DNA from: Anaerolineales bacterium UBA3082
Lineage (GTDB): Bacteria; Chloroflexota; Anaerolineae; UBA7937
Length of the DNA: 38,986 nucleotides
NCBI GenBank assembly: GCA_002366595.1
Contig: DFBK01000103.1
Coordinates: 1 to 38,986, forward strand
Direction: 5' to 3'
Under the pieces are notes generated by a model. It did no database searches and had not been told where the DNA came from. It saw only the letters and a list, made by a program, of their open reading frames with translations. Position numbers and translations under genes: made by a program. Below, piece by piece: positions 1 to 8,592 of this stretch (the stretch's first letter is position 1; each line of letters begins with the position of its first letter).

Positions 1-258
1 GACCCCGGTATGAATATACGCCTGGGAGCCTGGTATCTCCGCGAACTACTGGACTATTTCGGGGAGGGCCTGGATTACGCCGTGGCCGGCTATAATGGCG
101 GGCCAGGGAACGTGAACAAGTGGAAGGAGAACCCTCTAATCCAAGAGAAGGCCGACTTCTTCCGCTGGATAGGCCTATCCGAAACCCGGGAGTATCTACC
201 CAAGGTGCTCTTGAGTTACGAAGTCTATAGGTGGCTAGAGCAAGTGGAGGGAGATTAG
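1..258 (+). CDS. Soluble lytic transglycosylase, C-terminal fragment (5' end outside window)
   Basis: The reading frame is open from the first base, so this is the last 85 codons of a longer gene. The sequence contains the GYNGGPGNV signature and the downstream ETREYLPKVL stretch typical of the C-terminal half of Slt/MltE-type (GH23) catalytic domains, which cleave the MurNAc-GlcNAc bond of peptidoglycan outside the membrane. The catalytic glutamate and any signal peptide would lie upstream and cannot be seen. The gene ends six bases from the convergent stop of the phosphatidyltransferase gene, so the two are separate transcription units. Family call is firm; full length and exact subfamily are unknown. 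Confidence 0.85.
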   Translation, partial: DPGMNIRLGAWYLRELLDYFGEGLDYAVAGYNGGPGNVNKWKENPLIQEKADFFRWIGLSETREYLPKVLLSYEVYRWLEQVEGD

Positions 259-264
259 CCTCTT

Positions 265-894
265 TCACCCCAGGGCTTCGTGCAGAAGTCGCGCTCCCCA
301 GGCGATGGTGAAAGCCATAGTCAAGACGGAGAAGGCTATCCCCCAATCGAGCCAGTTTATCCCGAACCAGAGGTAGAGGAAGATGAAGGGGTAGGCGGTG
401 ATATAGGTCTTGATGGCCAGGGGGATGGGGGTCTTATAGTGGTTGCAGAGGGCCAGGGTGAGGTTTATCCCCGGATAGGCGAGGCCGTAGAGGGCGGCCC
501 AGAAGCCGTTTAGAGCCCCTACCCAGGCCAAACCAGCGATGACGAGTATTTCCCTTACATGGTCGCAGAAACCGTCCCAGAGGGCCCCAAACCGCGTCGC
601 TCGGCCCAGGTGTCGGGCCAGAGCCCCATCTATGCCATCTATGGTGATGCAAGCGAGTATGAGGAGGAATGCCAAGCGGGGGTGGGGGGTAATCATTATG
701 ACTATGAGAAGCCCCAGGGGAATCTGCGAGAAGGAGACAAGGTTAGGCGAGACCCTCAGCCAGGCTAGAAGGAGCACCAAGGGGTGGTAGATTCGCCTAA
801 GGAGCGCCCGGGCAGGCTCACGGAAGCGCTGCTCCAGGGCGCTGTAGGCGTCAGGGGAGGGTGGATGCTCGACCATGGCGGGTAAGGATAACAT
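265..894 (-). CDS. CDP-alcohol phosphatidyltransferase family membrane protein
   Basis: This 209-aa membrane protein carries the complete CDP-alcohol phosphotransferase signature D-x2-DG-x2-AR-x8-G-x3-D-x3-D: D86, D89-G90, A93-R94, G103, D107 and D111. Several hydrophobic segments surround it. Such enzymes move a phosphatidyl group from CDP-diacylglycerol to an alcohol (glycerol-3-phosphate, inositol phosphate, serine or another headgroup); the acceptor cannot be told from sequence. Two starts are possible, ATG at 894 with a close AGGGGG, or ATG at 876 (MVEHPP). A strong promoter lies upstream at 1067-1095, giving a leader of roughly 165 nt. A decayed second copy lies at 1127-1245. Confidence 0.88.
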   Translation of the reverse strand: MLSLPAMVEHPPSPDAYSALEQRFREPARALLRRIYHPLVLLLAWLRVSPNLVSFSQIPLGLLIVIMITPHPRLAFLLILACITIDGIDGALARHLGRATRFGALWDGFCDHVREILVIAGLAWVGALNGFWAALYGLAYPGINLTLALCNHYKTPIPLAIKTYITAYPFIFLYLWFGINWLDWGIAFSVLTMAFTIAWGARLLHEALG

Positions 895-1066
895 CAGCCC
901 CCTACCCTGTCAAATAGCCAACTAAGCCAGCGGGGGGGTTGAATAAAAATTTTTGGGAAACAACCACTCTGTTCTCGGTGGTGTGGTATTCGCCGAGGTC
1001 CTTCTTTCCTCGCCTCCCCGCGTGGGATTCACTCTGGGGATGGCTTGATAGAACAAGTGTGCTATA

Positions 1067-1095
1067 ATTATAACCGAAGTCGCGGGGTTTGTCAA
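1067..1095 (-). promoter_or_regulatory. Sigma70-type promoter for the phosphatidyltransferase gene
   Basis: On the minus strand there is a perfect TTGACA (1090-1095), a 17-bp spacer, and a perfect TATAAT (1067-1072). The next gene downstream is the phosphatidyltransferase, so the mRNA leader would be about 165-185 nt. Confidence 0.75.
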
Positions 1096-1097
1096 GA

Positions 1098-1117
1098 GGC
1101 AGGTATAGAAACCTGCC
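1098..1117. repeat. Small hairpin repeat GGCAGGT/ACCTGCC
   Basis: A 7-bp perfect inverted repeat around a 6-nt loop, followed by CTA. The ACCTGCCCTA end is the same as the terminal repeat of the element at 21353-21431, so this is probably a short or deleted member of that family. Confidence 0.5.
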
Positions 1118-1126
1118 CTACGTTAC

Positions 1127-1245
1127 TATGCCATCTGTGGGGATGAGGAGGAGGGCGAGGTGGGGGTGGGAGGTAATGATGATGACTATGAGAAGTCCGA
1201 GAGGGATATACGAGAAAGAGACGCGGAGAAGGGCTGCTCGACCAT
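1127..1245 (-). pseudogene. Decayed partial copy of the CDP-alcohol phosphatidyltransferase
   Basis: The minus strand can be read as RVSFSYIPLGLLIVIIITS followed by HPHLALLLIPTDGI. This closely parallels LVSFSQIPLGLLIVIMITP and HPRLAFLLIL...IDGI in the intact gene (about 630-740). The DNA is also clearly similar, sharing for example ATGACTATGAGAAG on the plus strand. At 1235-1245 the start region ATGGTCGAGCA recurs as in the intact gene (866-876), but it joins the body after an internal deletion and a frame change, and the active-site motif is gone. It is a non-functional duplication remnant lying between the intact gene and the DUF5677/OLD island. Confidence 0.7.
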
Positions 1246-1447
1246 AAAACAAGGATAGCACCGGTTCAATACATGGTCAAGCAAAAGAAATAGCTGTGTG
1301 CGGGGGGCTTCTTCGCCTAACTGTGATTTGACGAAGAAACCATGTGAGGATAGAATGTAGGTGATTGTCCAGGGAGCGCGACGAGGTAGAAAAATCTCCA
1401 CGTAATCAGTAGCTAGGCCGCCCTCCATGTAGCAGTAGAGGTTGCTT

Positions 1448-2143
1448 GTGCCAGACCTTTTGGAAGATCTTCAAGTTGAGATCGATGGCCTCAGATCCGA
1501 AATCACCATCGCTAGAAAGAATTCTAGGGACTTTGCCAAGAGGCATTTCAATGGGCCTAGAGAGATTGCCCTTGTCTTTTGTCTTGGAAGAGCCGCTGAT
1601 ACTGCCGAGGGGTGTGATTTCCTGGCGGAAGCCAAGCTCCTACCCCCTTTGTACAGCCTTACACGCAGCTTGTTAGAGTCCCTTTTTTGGGTCTCCTGGA
1701 TTGTCAAGTCTGATGAAAATGCTCAGGTCTTTGTTGAGGCCCCTACCCATGAACTCAAGCGACATGTTAGGAAGAATCTTAGAACTGGCTTCGGGAGGGT
1801 TACAGATAGGGTCACTGGCGAAGACAAAACAGAAGAACTACTTGAGTCGGATTGGTCCAAGGGAATTTCTCCGCGCCTGAGAATCGAGGAATTGGCGAGA
1901 GCTTCCGGCTTGGAGAGACTCTACACACAATTGTATGGCCCTCTCTCTATGCAGGCTCACGGGATCGTGTTCGGATTGAAGTGGGGCAGTGCTGAAGAGG
2001 AACTGCTCGGAGTTATGGCATCGGCTTACACGCTACTGGAATGCGTTAACCTGGTTGTGAAAACCTGGATAGTCAAGCGTAAGCAAACCTCTCCAGCGGA
2101 GACATACGCTGTCTTGTTCCCATTGAGGCAAGGGGAGGCCTAA
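1448..2143 (+). CDS. DUF5677-like protein (possible HEPN-type helical protein)
   Basis: This mainly helical protein of 231 aa is read from GTG 1448, which has AGAGG six bases upstream; a TTG at 1442 in the same frame is too close to that site. Near residues 70-85 it has R-S-L-L-E-S-x-F-W-x-S-W-I, and near residue 170 the pattern Y-x-x-L-S...HG. These resemble DUF5677-type proteins, which I regard as related to HEPN helical bundles; this assignment is tentative. No clear RX4-6H catalytic motif at the usual place can be claimed, although RDFAKRH near residue 27 is of that kind. It lies about 120 bp upstream of an OLD nuclease in the same direction. Codon use appears more AT-rich than the ligA neighbourhood, consistent with an acquired cassette. 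Confidence 0.6.
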   Translation: MPDLLEDLQVEIDGLRSEITIARKNSRDFAKRHFNGPREIALVFCLGRAADTAEGCDFLAEAKLLPPLYSLTRSLLESLFWVSWIVKSDENAQVFVEAPTHELKRHVRKNLRTGFGRVTDRVTGEDKTEELLESDWSKGISPRLRIEELARASGLERLYTQLYGPLSMQAHGIVFGLKWGSAEEELLGVMASAYTLLECVNLVVKTWIVKRKQTSPAETYAVLFPLRQGEA

Positions 2144-2265
2144 CCGCTCATTGGAGCCGACAGCACCTATGCGTGCTGAGTAGCATCGGCGCTTCGGTTC
2201 AATTCGCAACCGTTGGGCGGATACCGTGGAAAACGCAGAGGCGTTACACGCGAAGAGGGCAAATT

Positions 2266-3975
2266 ATGAAGGTCAAGCGGATACTTATCAAGAACTTTCG
2301 CTCAATCAAGACTTTGGAGTTCTTTCCCAATGACATTTGTGCTTTAGTTGGGGAAAACAACGCTGGCAAGAGCAATATTCTGTCTGCTATTAATTTTCTG
2401 CTTGGTGAATCCTGGCCTACCAAGCAACGCTTAGAACCATGTGATTATTTTGAGGAGGATACCACGCAGTCCATTCACATCGAGGTTGAGTTCCACGACA
2501 ACCCCTGGAACTACAAACGCATCTGGTTCACTGCTCCATGGGAGGATAAGGCAGAGACAAAAGTGCAGTATACTACCAGTGACAACCCCTACTTTTTAAG
2601 TTCAGAAGTACGGGATCGCTGTGCTTTGGTGTATCTAGACGCAAACCGAGATTTGGTTTATCACTTGGGACATTCTAGCTGGACACTGTTTGGACGGATC
2701 ATTAGACGGCTAGACAAGGATTTCAGAGAATGTGCTACAGATGATGAGCAAGCTCAATTGAGAGAACGATTCGAAGAGGCACGGGATCTGCTTCGCACTT
2801 CACTGTTCCGAGAATTTGAGAATGGAGTTAAGAGTGCTTTTGGCGAGCAGATACGACGGACGACTCATCGGATTGAGTTGGAGTTCCAGACCTTTGACCC
2901 GCTGAACTACTATCGTGCAATTCAGCTTCTTTTGTGGGAGGATGAACTGCAGCGATCCCCTTTGGTATGTGGCCAGGGCATGCGCAATCTGATCCTATTG
3001 GCTCTGTTTCGTACTTACGCGAAAGTTTTCAAGTACGATGCGATAATCGGCATTGAGGAGCCGGAGATCTTCTTGCACCCACACACTCAACGTAGTCTCT
3101 ATACGCTGTTTGACGAATTGGCGGAAGCGGGAGCTCAAATCTTCTACTCAACGCATTCAGGTACCTTTGTAGACATAGAGCATTTCGACCGGATTTGCTT
3201 AGTGAAGAAGGAATCTGAGAGTGAGAACAACCGCACTCTGCACTTCACTAGCGTCACTCAGGTTTCGCCCGATGACCTGTTAGGAGTACGTCGGAGTTTG
3301 CATCCCCAGGTGCAGATGTCCAGTGAGAGTCTGCGCGAGCGCTATCGTAACATATGCACGTTGGCTCATAACGAAGCCTTTTTCGCCAGGAAGATCGTCC
3401 TGGTCGAAGGAGAAACGGAAGAACATACTCTGCCCCTCTTCGCGATGGCCCTAGACTACGATTTCGATGCCTACGGGGTCTCAGTTGTAAACGCCCATGG
3501 TAAAACCAATCTCGATCAGCTTTACCAGTTATATGCTCTATTTGGGATACCAGTTTATTTGATCTTCGATGGGGATCGGGGTACCTTGGACGATGATAGG
3601 CGCCGCTGGAATCGTATTCTGCTCAGAATGCTGGGGGAACCTGAGGAAGAAGAACCGGCTGAGAAGATTACGCCCCGCTACGCCGTCTTCGAGCAAGATT
3701 TTGAGCATTCGTTAGAATCTGCGCTGGAAACTCATCGACCTGGATTGTATGCGAATCTACGCGAGGCAGCAGGGGACGAACTAGGGACTAGTGCAGGAAA
3801 GGGATTAGTAGGACGTTACATTGCTAAGAGACTTATAGAGATGAGCGAGGACGAATCACAGATGATACCCGATTTTATTCGGCAAATCATTGATGGGGTT
3901 CGCCACGTGGGAGAAATAGAGACTCAAGATATTGAGGCTGGCGTATCAGCAAGCATTGATGACATTCCGTTCTGA
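2266..3975 (+). CDS. OLD-family ATP-dependent endonuclease (ABC-type ATPase plus Toprim)
   Basis: The 569-aa protein begins at ATG 2266, preceded by GAAGAGGG; the frame is open further upstream but that stretch has no ribosome site and does not resemble the family. An N-terminal SMC/RecF-like ATPase has Walker A GENNAGKS (residues 29-36), a signature-like GQGMRN (236-241), Walker B IIGIEEPE (260-267) and the STHSG switch (295-299). The C-terminal Toprim domain shows the metal-binding glutamate in LVEGETEE (382) and the DGD triad (435-437). OLD proteins are nucleases, several of them phage defence effectors. There is no UvrD-like GajB helicase beside it, so it is not Gabija; the partner candidate is the DUF5677-like gene upstream. 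Confidence 0.88.
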   Translation: MKVKRILIKNFRSIKTLEFFPNDICALVGENNAGKSNILSAINFLLGESWPTKQRLEPCDYFEEDTTQSIHIEVEFHDNPWNYKRIWFTAPWEDKAETKVQYTTSDNPYFLSSEVRDRCALVYLDANRDLVYHLGHSSWTLFGRIIRRLDKDFRECATDDEQAQLRERFEEARDLLRTSLFREFENGVKSAFGEQIRRTTHRIELEFQTFDPLNYYRAIQLLLWEDELQRSPLVCGQGMRNLILLALFRTYAKVFKYDAIIGIEEPEIFLHPHTQRSLYTLFDELAEAGAQIFYSTHSGTFVDIEHFDRICLVKKESESENNRTLHFTSVTQVSPDDLLGVRRSLHPQVQMSSESLRERYRNICTLAHNEAFFARKIVLVEGETEEHTLPLFAMALDYDFDAYGVSVVNAHGKTNLDQLYQLYALFGIPVYLIFDGDRGTLDDDRRRWNRILLRMLGEPEEEEPAEKITPRYAVFEQDFEHSLESALETHRPGLYANLREAAGDELGTSAGKGLVGRYIAKRLIEMSEDESQMIPDFIRQIIDGVRHVGEIETQDIEAGVSASIDDIPF

Positions 3976-4092
3976 TCCTGGCATACAAAGATTATATCAC
4001 GCCCATGGCGAGAGTTTTTCTGGCGATAGCAGCCAGTCGGTGTTGATGAGAGGGGGTGGGTAGGATCCGCCCGCTCCCAAGAAGGAGGGAGT

Positions 4093-6105
4093 TCACGTTT
4101 CCACCATCCCCCTCAACCCATCCTCATCCACCAGCGCGATTCCCAACTCCTGGGCCCGGTCGTACTTGGTGCCGCCGGGGTCCGCCCCTACCAGGAGGTA
4201 GTCGGTGTTCCTACTGAGGCTCCCCGTGACCTTTCCCCCCTGCTCTTCGATGAACCTGGTAGCCTCCTCTCGGCTCATGGTGGGCAGCGTCCCGGTGATG
4301 ACGAAGGTCAAGCCGGCCAGAGGCCCTCTGAGCGCCTCTGCCTCCTCCGCTAGGCGGGTCATTCGCACTCCAGCCTTCCGGAGTTTCTCTATGAGTTTAC
4401 GGTTCCGCTCCTGGGAGAAGTACCGGACGATGCTCCCCGCGGTGTGGGGGCCCAGCCCCTCTATGGCTTCCAGTTCCGCCTGGCCGGCGGCCATCAACTC
4501 CTTAAGGGAGGCGTAATGTCTGGTGAGAAATTGAGCCACGGTACTCCCCACATGCTTTATCCCCAAGCCGGTTACGAGCCTCCACAAGGGCTGCTTCTTG
4601 GAAGCCTCGATGGAGGCCAGGAGGTTCTCCACGCTCTTCTCAGCGTACCCCTCCAAGGGGAGAAGATCGTCCGGTTTCAGATAGTAAAGGTCGGCCAAGT
4701 CCTTTATGAGGCCCAGTTCCACGAATTTCTGCGCCTGGCGGGAGCCGAAGCCGTCGATATCCATCGCCGCTTGGGAGGCGAAATACTCCACATTCCGCAC
4801 CAGTTGAGCGGGACAAGAGGGGTTCAGGCAATAGACGGCCACCTCATCGGGGGAGCGCTCCACCGGCTCCCCGCAGGCAGGACACCTTCCGGGGGCCTCA
4901 AAAAACCTCTCCTCCCCAGTGCGGAGTTCCTCTAGCGGCCTCACCACCTGAGGGATCACATCCCCAGCCCGCTTGATAACCACCGTATCCCCTACTCTTA
5001 TATCTTTGCGTCGCAGGTCATCAAAGTTATGTAAAGTGGCTTTACTTATGGTTACTCCTCCCACCTGGACCGGCTCCAAGACGGCGTAGGGGTTGAGAGT
5101 CCCGGTGCGACCCACATTTACTCTTATGTCAAGAACTCGGGTGACCCCCTCCTCGGCGGGGAACTTATAGGCGATGGCCCAGCGAGGGGCCCGCCCTACC
5201 ACACCCAGCCTCTCTTGTCGCTCGAAGGAGTTGACCTTCACCACCATACCGTCAGCCTCGTAGTTCCAACTCTCTCGTTTCTCCACCCATTGGTTGATCT
5301 CGGCTATGACATCGTCGAGGTTATCGTGGAGGGAGATGTCGGGGCTGACTTTGAACCCCAAGGCTCGCAGGTATTCTAAAGCCTGCCACTGAGTGGTGAG
5401 TTGGGCCCCTTCGAAGCGGCCCACTCCATAGACCCAGATGCTCAAGGGGCGAGAGGCGGTGATGGAGGAGTCGAGTTGTCGGACCGAGCCAGCGGCCGCA
5501 TTTCTGGGGTTAGCGAAGGTCTTCTCGCCCTCCTTCTCCCGTCGCCGGTTCATCTCCTGGAAGAGATCAAGGGGCATATAGACCTCGCCACGGACCTCGA
5601 GGAGGCGTGGGGGCTCTAGATCGCCATGAACGGGGATGCGGAGGGGGATGCTGGGGACAGTCCGGAGGTTCAAAGTGACATCCTCGCCACGGAAGCCATC
5701 GCCCCGGGTGGAGCCTTGCACCAATACCCCCTCTTCATAGGCTAGGGAGATGGCCAGGCCGTCTACTTTGGGCTCCAAGACATACTCGAACTTCTCGTCT
5801 AACAGCCTGCGGATCCTCTTCTCCCAAGCCCTCAACTCTTCCTCATCGAAGGCGTTATCCAGGCTGAGCATGGGCACCCGATGCTCCACCTCTCCAAAGG
5901 CCTCCACCGGCGGGGCCCCTACCCTTTGGGTGGGAGAATCGGGAGTGAGGAGTTCGGGATGGGCTCTCTCCAACTCCTCTAATTCCCGCATCAAGGCGTC
6001 ATATTCGGCGTCTGAGATCTCAGGAGAATCCAGAACATGGTACAGATAGGCATGGTAGCGGATGACTCGCCGCAGAGCCTCGATCCTTTTCTCCACCTCA
6101 GCCAT
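4093..6105 (-). CDS. ligA: NAD+-dependent DNA ligase LigA
   Basis: At 670 aa this is full length for LigA, which seals nicks in duplex DNA using NAD+. The N-terminal Ia domain has YHAYLYHVLDSPEISDAEYD; the adenylation lysine is K113 in EPKVDGLAIS; the OB fold follows; a four-cysteine zinc finger (CPAC...CLNPSC) lies near residues 405-430; helix-hairpin-helix repeats (EGLGPHTAGSI) precede a C-terminal BRCT domain starting near residue 595 (GLTFVITGTLP). The ribosome site GAGAGG precedes ATG 6105 and a TATAAT-like -10 lies at 6140-6145 on the minus strand, though without a convincing -35. It is a housekeeping gene that marks the right edge of the DUF5677/OLD island. Confidence 0.98.
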   Translation of the reverse strand: MAEVEKRIEALRRVIRYHAYLYHVLDSPEISDAEYDALMRELEELERAHPELLTPDSPTQRVGAPPVEAFGEVEHRVPMLSLDNAFDEEELRAWEKRIRRLLDEKFEYVLEPKVDGLAISLAYEEGVLVQGSTRGDGFRGEDVTLNLRTVPSIPLRIPVHGDLEPPRLLEVRGEVYMPLDLFQEMNRRREKEGEKTFANPRNAAAGSVRQLDSSITASRPLSIWVYGVGRFEGAQLTTQWQALEYLRALGFKVSPDISLHDNLDDVIAEINQWVEKRESWNYEADGMVVKVNSFERQERLGVVGRAPRWAIAYKFPAEEGVTRVLDIRVNVGRTGTLNPYAVLEPVQVGGVTISKATLHNFDDLRRKDIRVGDTVVIKRAGDVIPQVVRPLEELRTGEERFFEAPGRCPACGEPVERSPDEVAVYCLNPSCPAQLVRNVEYFASQAAMDIDGFGSRQAQKFVELGLIKDLADLYYLKPDDLLPLEGYAEKSVENLLASIEASKKQPLWRLVTGLGIKHVGSTVAQFLTRHYASLKELMAAGQAELEAIEGLGPHTAGSIVRYFSQERNRKLIEKLRKAGVRMTRLAEEAEALRGPLAGLTFVITGTLPTMSREEATRFIEEQGGKVTGSLSRNTDYLLVGADPGGTKYDRAQELGIALVDEDGLRGMVET

Positions 6106-6169
6106 GGCATTTACCTCTCAAAGCGCAACTTACAATTCTATTATACCATCAACTGGGCGAAAAATTATA

Positions 6170-7678
6170 TTACCCACCCAAGAGCCAGAGAGCCACCTGA
6201 GGGGTGACCCTGGCCTCCAGGAAGGCGGCGAGGAGGAGGAGAGGAACCACGAGGAGGAAGAAGATCTTCAAGAAGTTGACGATAGCGAGCAAGAACCCCT
6301 CGCCGAGGGAGAGGCCCCGGGGAGGGGCCAAGATGGCAGCGCCGATTTTGAGGGCGAAGGCGGTGGCTATCCAAGCGGCCGGTATCTCCACCAAGCCATG
6401 GGGGAGAACAAAAGCGACGAGGGTAATAAGGGGGCTGTAGCCTACACTAGCCGCCTGCCCCAGCAAGAAGCCCATCATCCCCAAAGGGATGAGGAGCAAG
6501 AGGAGAGGGGCGGTGCCGAAGGAGATAACCCCCAAGAAGGCGGCGATGAGCAGGGCTCGTACATTGTGAATGAAGATGCCCCAGACGCTGAGGCCCGGCA
6601 GAAGTCCCAGATCTTGCCATTCCCGGCCCAAGTCGGAATTGACCAACCCTTCCAGACCCCCTATCTGGGAAAGGGGATACCTTATGGCGAAGGCCCACCC
6701 CACCAGAAGGCCCCCGACCATCACCACTAGCACCACAGAGAGGGGAGAGAGATAATACTTCAGGAGCCTCGGCAAATGGCTTCGGTAGAGGCGGCCCAGG
6801 GTGAGAGGGGGTGGCTCTTGGCTTATTCCCGGTGGCGAGGACCAAAAGCGGCTGAAAGAGCGCCGCACTCCAGAAAGGGTGATCTCGTCATATTGGCAGG
6901 CCAAGATCTCTTCCCGATTGAAGATCCGAATACCGGTGCGCACCAAGGCTAGATCGACTATGACCAGGCCAAGGATCATCAACCAGATCACATCATACCG
7001 CATCCAGAAGAAGAGCACCGCTTCCCCTTGGAGGAAGAGGGCTATGGGGACGATGATGAAACTGGCGAGGAGGTTGGCAGCGCGCACACTGGTAGTATGG
7101 CTGGAGACCACCACCGCCCCAGCCACCATCACTAAGGCCTCCATAGTGGTGAGAAGCATCACTTGTAGAAACGCTTGTGCGGGAATGTGGTAGGCGGTCG
7201 TCCAGCGCAGCCCAAGGAGGTGGAAGACGAGGCCCAGGTAACTGGCCGCCACTGGGAGGAGCATAGCGGCCAGAAGTTTGCCCAGGTATAGTTCTCCATC
7301 CGAGATAGGGGTGGCCAATAGTGGCTCCAGAGTGTTCCTCTCCCTCTCCCCTACAAAGGTCTCCAAGGCGATCACCAGGGAGAAAGAGGTGGGGAAGAAG
7401 CCGACGATCAAAAGGGAGAAAGGTACCAGTTGCTGGACGATGATGGCCGCATTATCGGCCACACCATAAGCCACGGCGAAGTTAGCGGCCACCTTGGAGG
7501 CGAGGCTCATTATCCAAGGGAAGATGAGGGTGAGGAGCAAAATGGGGGTGACGATCCGCCAATCCCTGAGGGAGTCGCGCACCTCGCGCCTGGTGATAAC
7601 CAGAGCCTTGGCAAACGATTCGCCCGCTCCCCTACCCATCACCAAGGGGCTAACCTTAAACCGAGAGGGTATCTTCAT
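6170..7678 (-). CDS. ABC-2 type permease fused to a SpoIIM (DUF95) domain
   Basis: About 502 aa with two membrane modules. Residues 1 to about 290 form an ABC-2/NatB-like permease, including the GERERNTLEPLLATPIS segment usual in Na+/drug-type exporters. After a linker, residues about 310-502 match stage II sporulation protein M, with an IHNVRALLIAAFLG motif and LPHGLVEIPAAWIATAFAL. ATG 7678 is preferred over ATG 7684 because GGAGG sits at the proper distance. The start overlaps the 3' end of the ATPase gene by 23 bases, indicating translational coupling. SpoIIM-like proteins also occur in non-sporulating bacteria next to ABC exporters, so no sporulation role is implied. The transported substrate is unknown. 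Confidence 0.85.
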   Translation of the reverse strand: MKIPSRFKVSPLVMGRGAGESFAKALVITRREVRDSLRDWRIVTPILLLTLIFPWIMSLASKVAANFAVAYGVADNAAIIVQQLVPFSLLIVGFFPTSFSLVIALETFVGERERNTLEPLLATPISDGELYLGKLLAAMLLPVAASYLGLVFHLLGLRWTTAYHIPAQAFLQVMLLTTMEALVMVAGAVVVSSHTTSVRAANLLASFIIVPIALFLQGEAVLFFWMRYDVIWLMILGLVIVDLALVRTGIRIFNREEILACQYDEITLSGVRRSFSRFWSSPPGISQEPPPLTLGRLYRSHLPRLLKYYLSPLSVVLVVMVGGLLVGWAFAIRYPLSQIGGLEGLVNSDLGREWQDLGLLPGLSVWGIFIHNVRALLIAAFLGVISFGTAPLLLLLIPLGMMGFLLGQAASVGYSPLITLVAFVLPHGLVEIPAAWIATAFALKIGAAILAPPRGLSLGEGFLLAIVNFLKIFFLLVVPLLLLAAFLEARVTPQVALWLLGG

Positions 7679-8588
7679 CCCCATCCTCCACGATGCGGAG
7701 GTAGACCTCCTCCAGGCTCCGGGGCACCTCGCTCAAGGTGACCACCTCGGCTCCTTCCTCAGCCAGACGATGGAGGAGGAGAGGGTTCACCTCCTCAGGC
7801 GAGGGGGTGCGATATCGGAACCAGGTAGGGCCATGCTCCTCGATCTCTACCCATTCTCCCACCTTCAGACTATCTAGAGGTGAGGCTAGGCGCAACTCAA
7901 ATAGGGGAACCCCCAGAAGTTGCCGTTTCAACTCCCAGGGCGTCCCTAGAGCGATGATCCGCCCCTGACTAATGATGGCTATCCGATCGGCCAGGCTCTC
8001 CGCTTCCGCTAAGTTGTGGGTGCAGAGGAGGATAGTATGCCGGGAAGAGCGTAAACCCCGAATGTAGTCCCGCACCATCTTGGCGCTATGAGGGTCCATA
8101 GCCGAAGTGGGCTCGTCGAGGAAGAGGATCTGGGGCTCATGGATCAGGGCCCGCATGAGGGCCACCCTCTGGCGCATCCCTTTGGAGAACTCGGCTAGGC
8201 GCTTCCGACTAATACCCAAGACGCCGAACCGTTCCATCAGTTCGTCGCTCCGATGCCGACGCTTCTCTTTTGACATCCCATACAGTTCCCCAAAAAAGTT
8301 AAGATAATCACCTAAGGACATACGCAGATATAGGCCCGGGAATTCGGTCAAAAAACCTACCATCCGGCGGACGATTTTGGCCTGTTCCACAACGTCGTAG
8401 CCAGCGATGATGGCTCCACCTGAGGTGGGCTTGAGGATGGAGGCCAAGAGACGGACGGTCGTCGTCTTACCCGCGCCATTGGGACCTAGGAGAACTAGGA
8501 TCTCTCCCTCTCCTATCCGCAGGTTCAGACTATCAACCGCGCGCAAAGAGCCGAACTCTTTAGTCAGGTTTTGGGTCTCGATGATCAT
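7656..8588 (-). CDS. ABC transporter ATP-binding protein
   Basis: The 310-aa cytoplasmic ATPase powers the adjacent permease. It has Walker A GPNGAGKTT, signature FSKGMRQRV (a variant of LSGGQ usual in ABC-2 exporters), Walker B ILFLDEP, D-loop SAMDPHS and the switch histidine in LLCTHN. The C-terminal 90 residues after the nucleotide-binding domain are an extension of the kind seen in drug/Na+ exporter ATPases. It lies 4 bp after a membrane-protein gene and overlaps the permease, so the three form one operon that starts at the promoter at 9218-9246. Confidence 0.95.
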   Translation of the reverse strand: MIIETQNLTKEFGSLRAVDSLNLRIGEGEILVLLGPNGAGKTTTVRLLASILKPTSGGAIIAGYDVVEQAKIVRRMVGFLTEFPGLYLRMSLGDYLNFFGELYGMSKEKRRHRSDELMERFGVLGISRKRLAEFSKGMRQRVALMRALIHEPQILFLDEPTSAMDPHSAKMVRDYIRGLRSSRHTILLCTHNLAEAESLADRIAIISQGRIIALGTPWELKRQLLGVPLFELRLASPLDSLKVGEWVEIEEHGPTWFRYRTPSPEEVNPLLLHRLAEEGAEVVTLSEVPRSLEEVYLRIVEDGDEDTLSV

Positions 8589-8592
8589 CCCT

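Larger units (their letters stand above)
895..1441. other. Intergenic spacer with promoter, hairpin repeat and gene remnant
   Basis: This 547-bp stretch has no intact gene that I can support. From left to right it holds the leader of the phosphatidyltransferase gene, a consensus minus-strand promoter, a small hairpin repeat (GGCAGGT/ACCTGCC), and a degenerate copy of part of the phosphatidyltransferase gene. The 80-codon frame at 1186-1428 on the minus strand matches no family I recognise and runs out of frame with the remnant, so it is not annotated. The last 200 bases before the DUF5677-like gene show no clear promoter. Confidence 0.6.

Noticed and set aside
1186..1428. An 80-codon minus-strand frame
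   Set aside because: It runs across the phosphatidyltransferase remnant in the wrong frame, has no recognised motif, and the remnant explains the sequence better.
1448..3975. Gabija or PARIS system
   Set aside because: The OLD protein has ATPase and Toprim in one chain as in GajA, but there is no UvrD-like GajB on either side and no AriA/AriB split, so neither system is present.
6170..7678. Sporulation gene, suggested by the SpoIIM domain
   Set aside because: SpoIIM-like domains are common outside spore formers, and this one is fused to an ABC exporter; no other sporulation gene is present.
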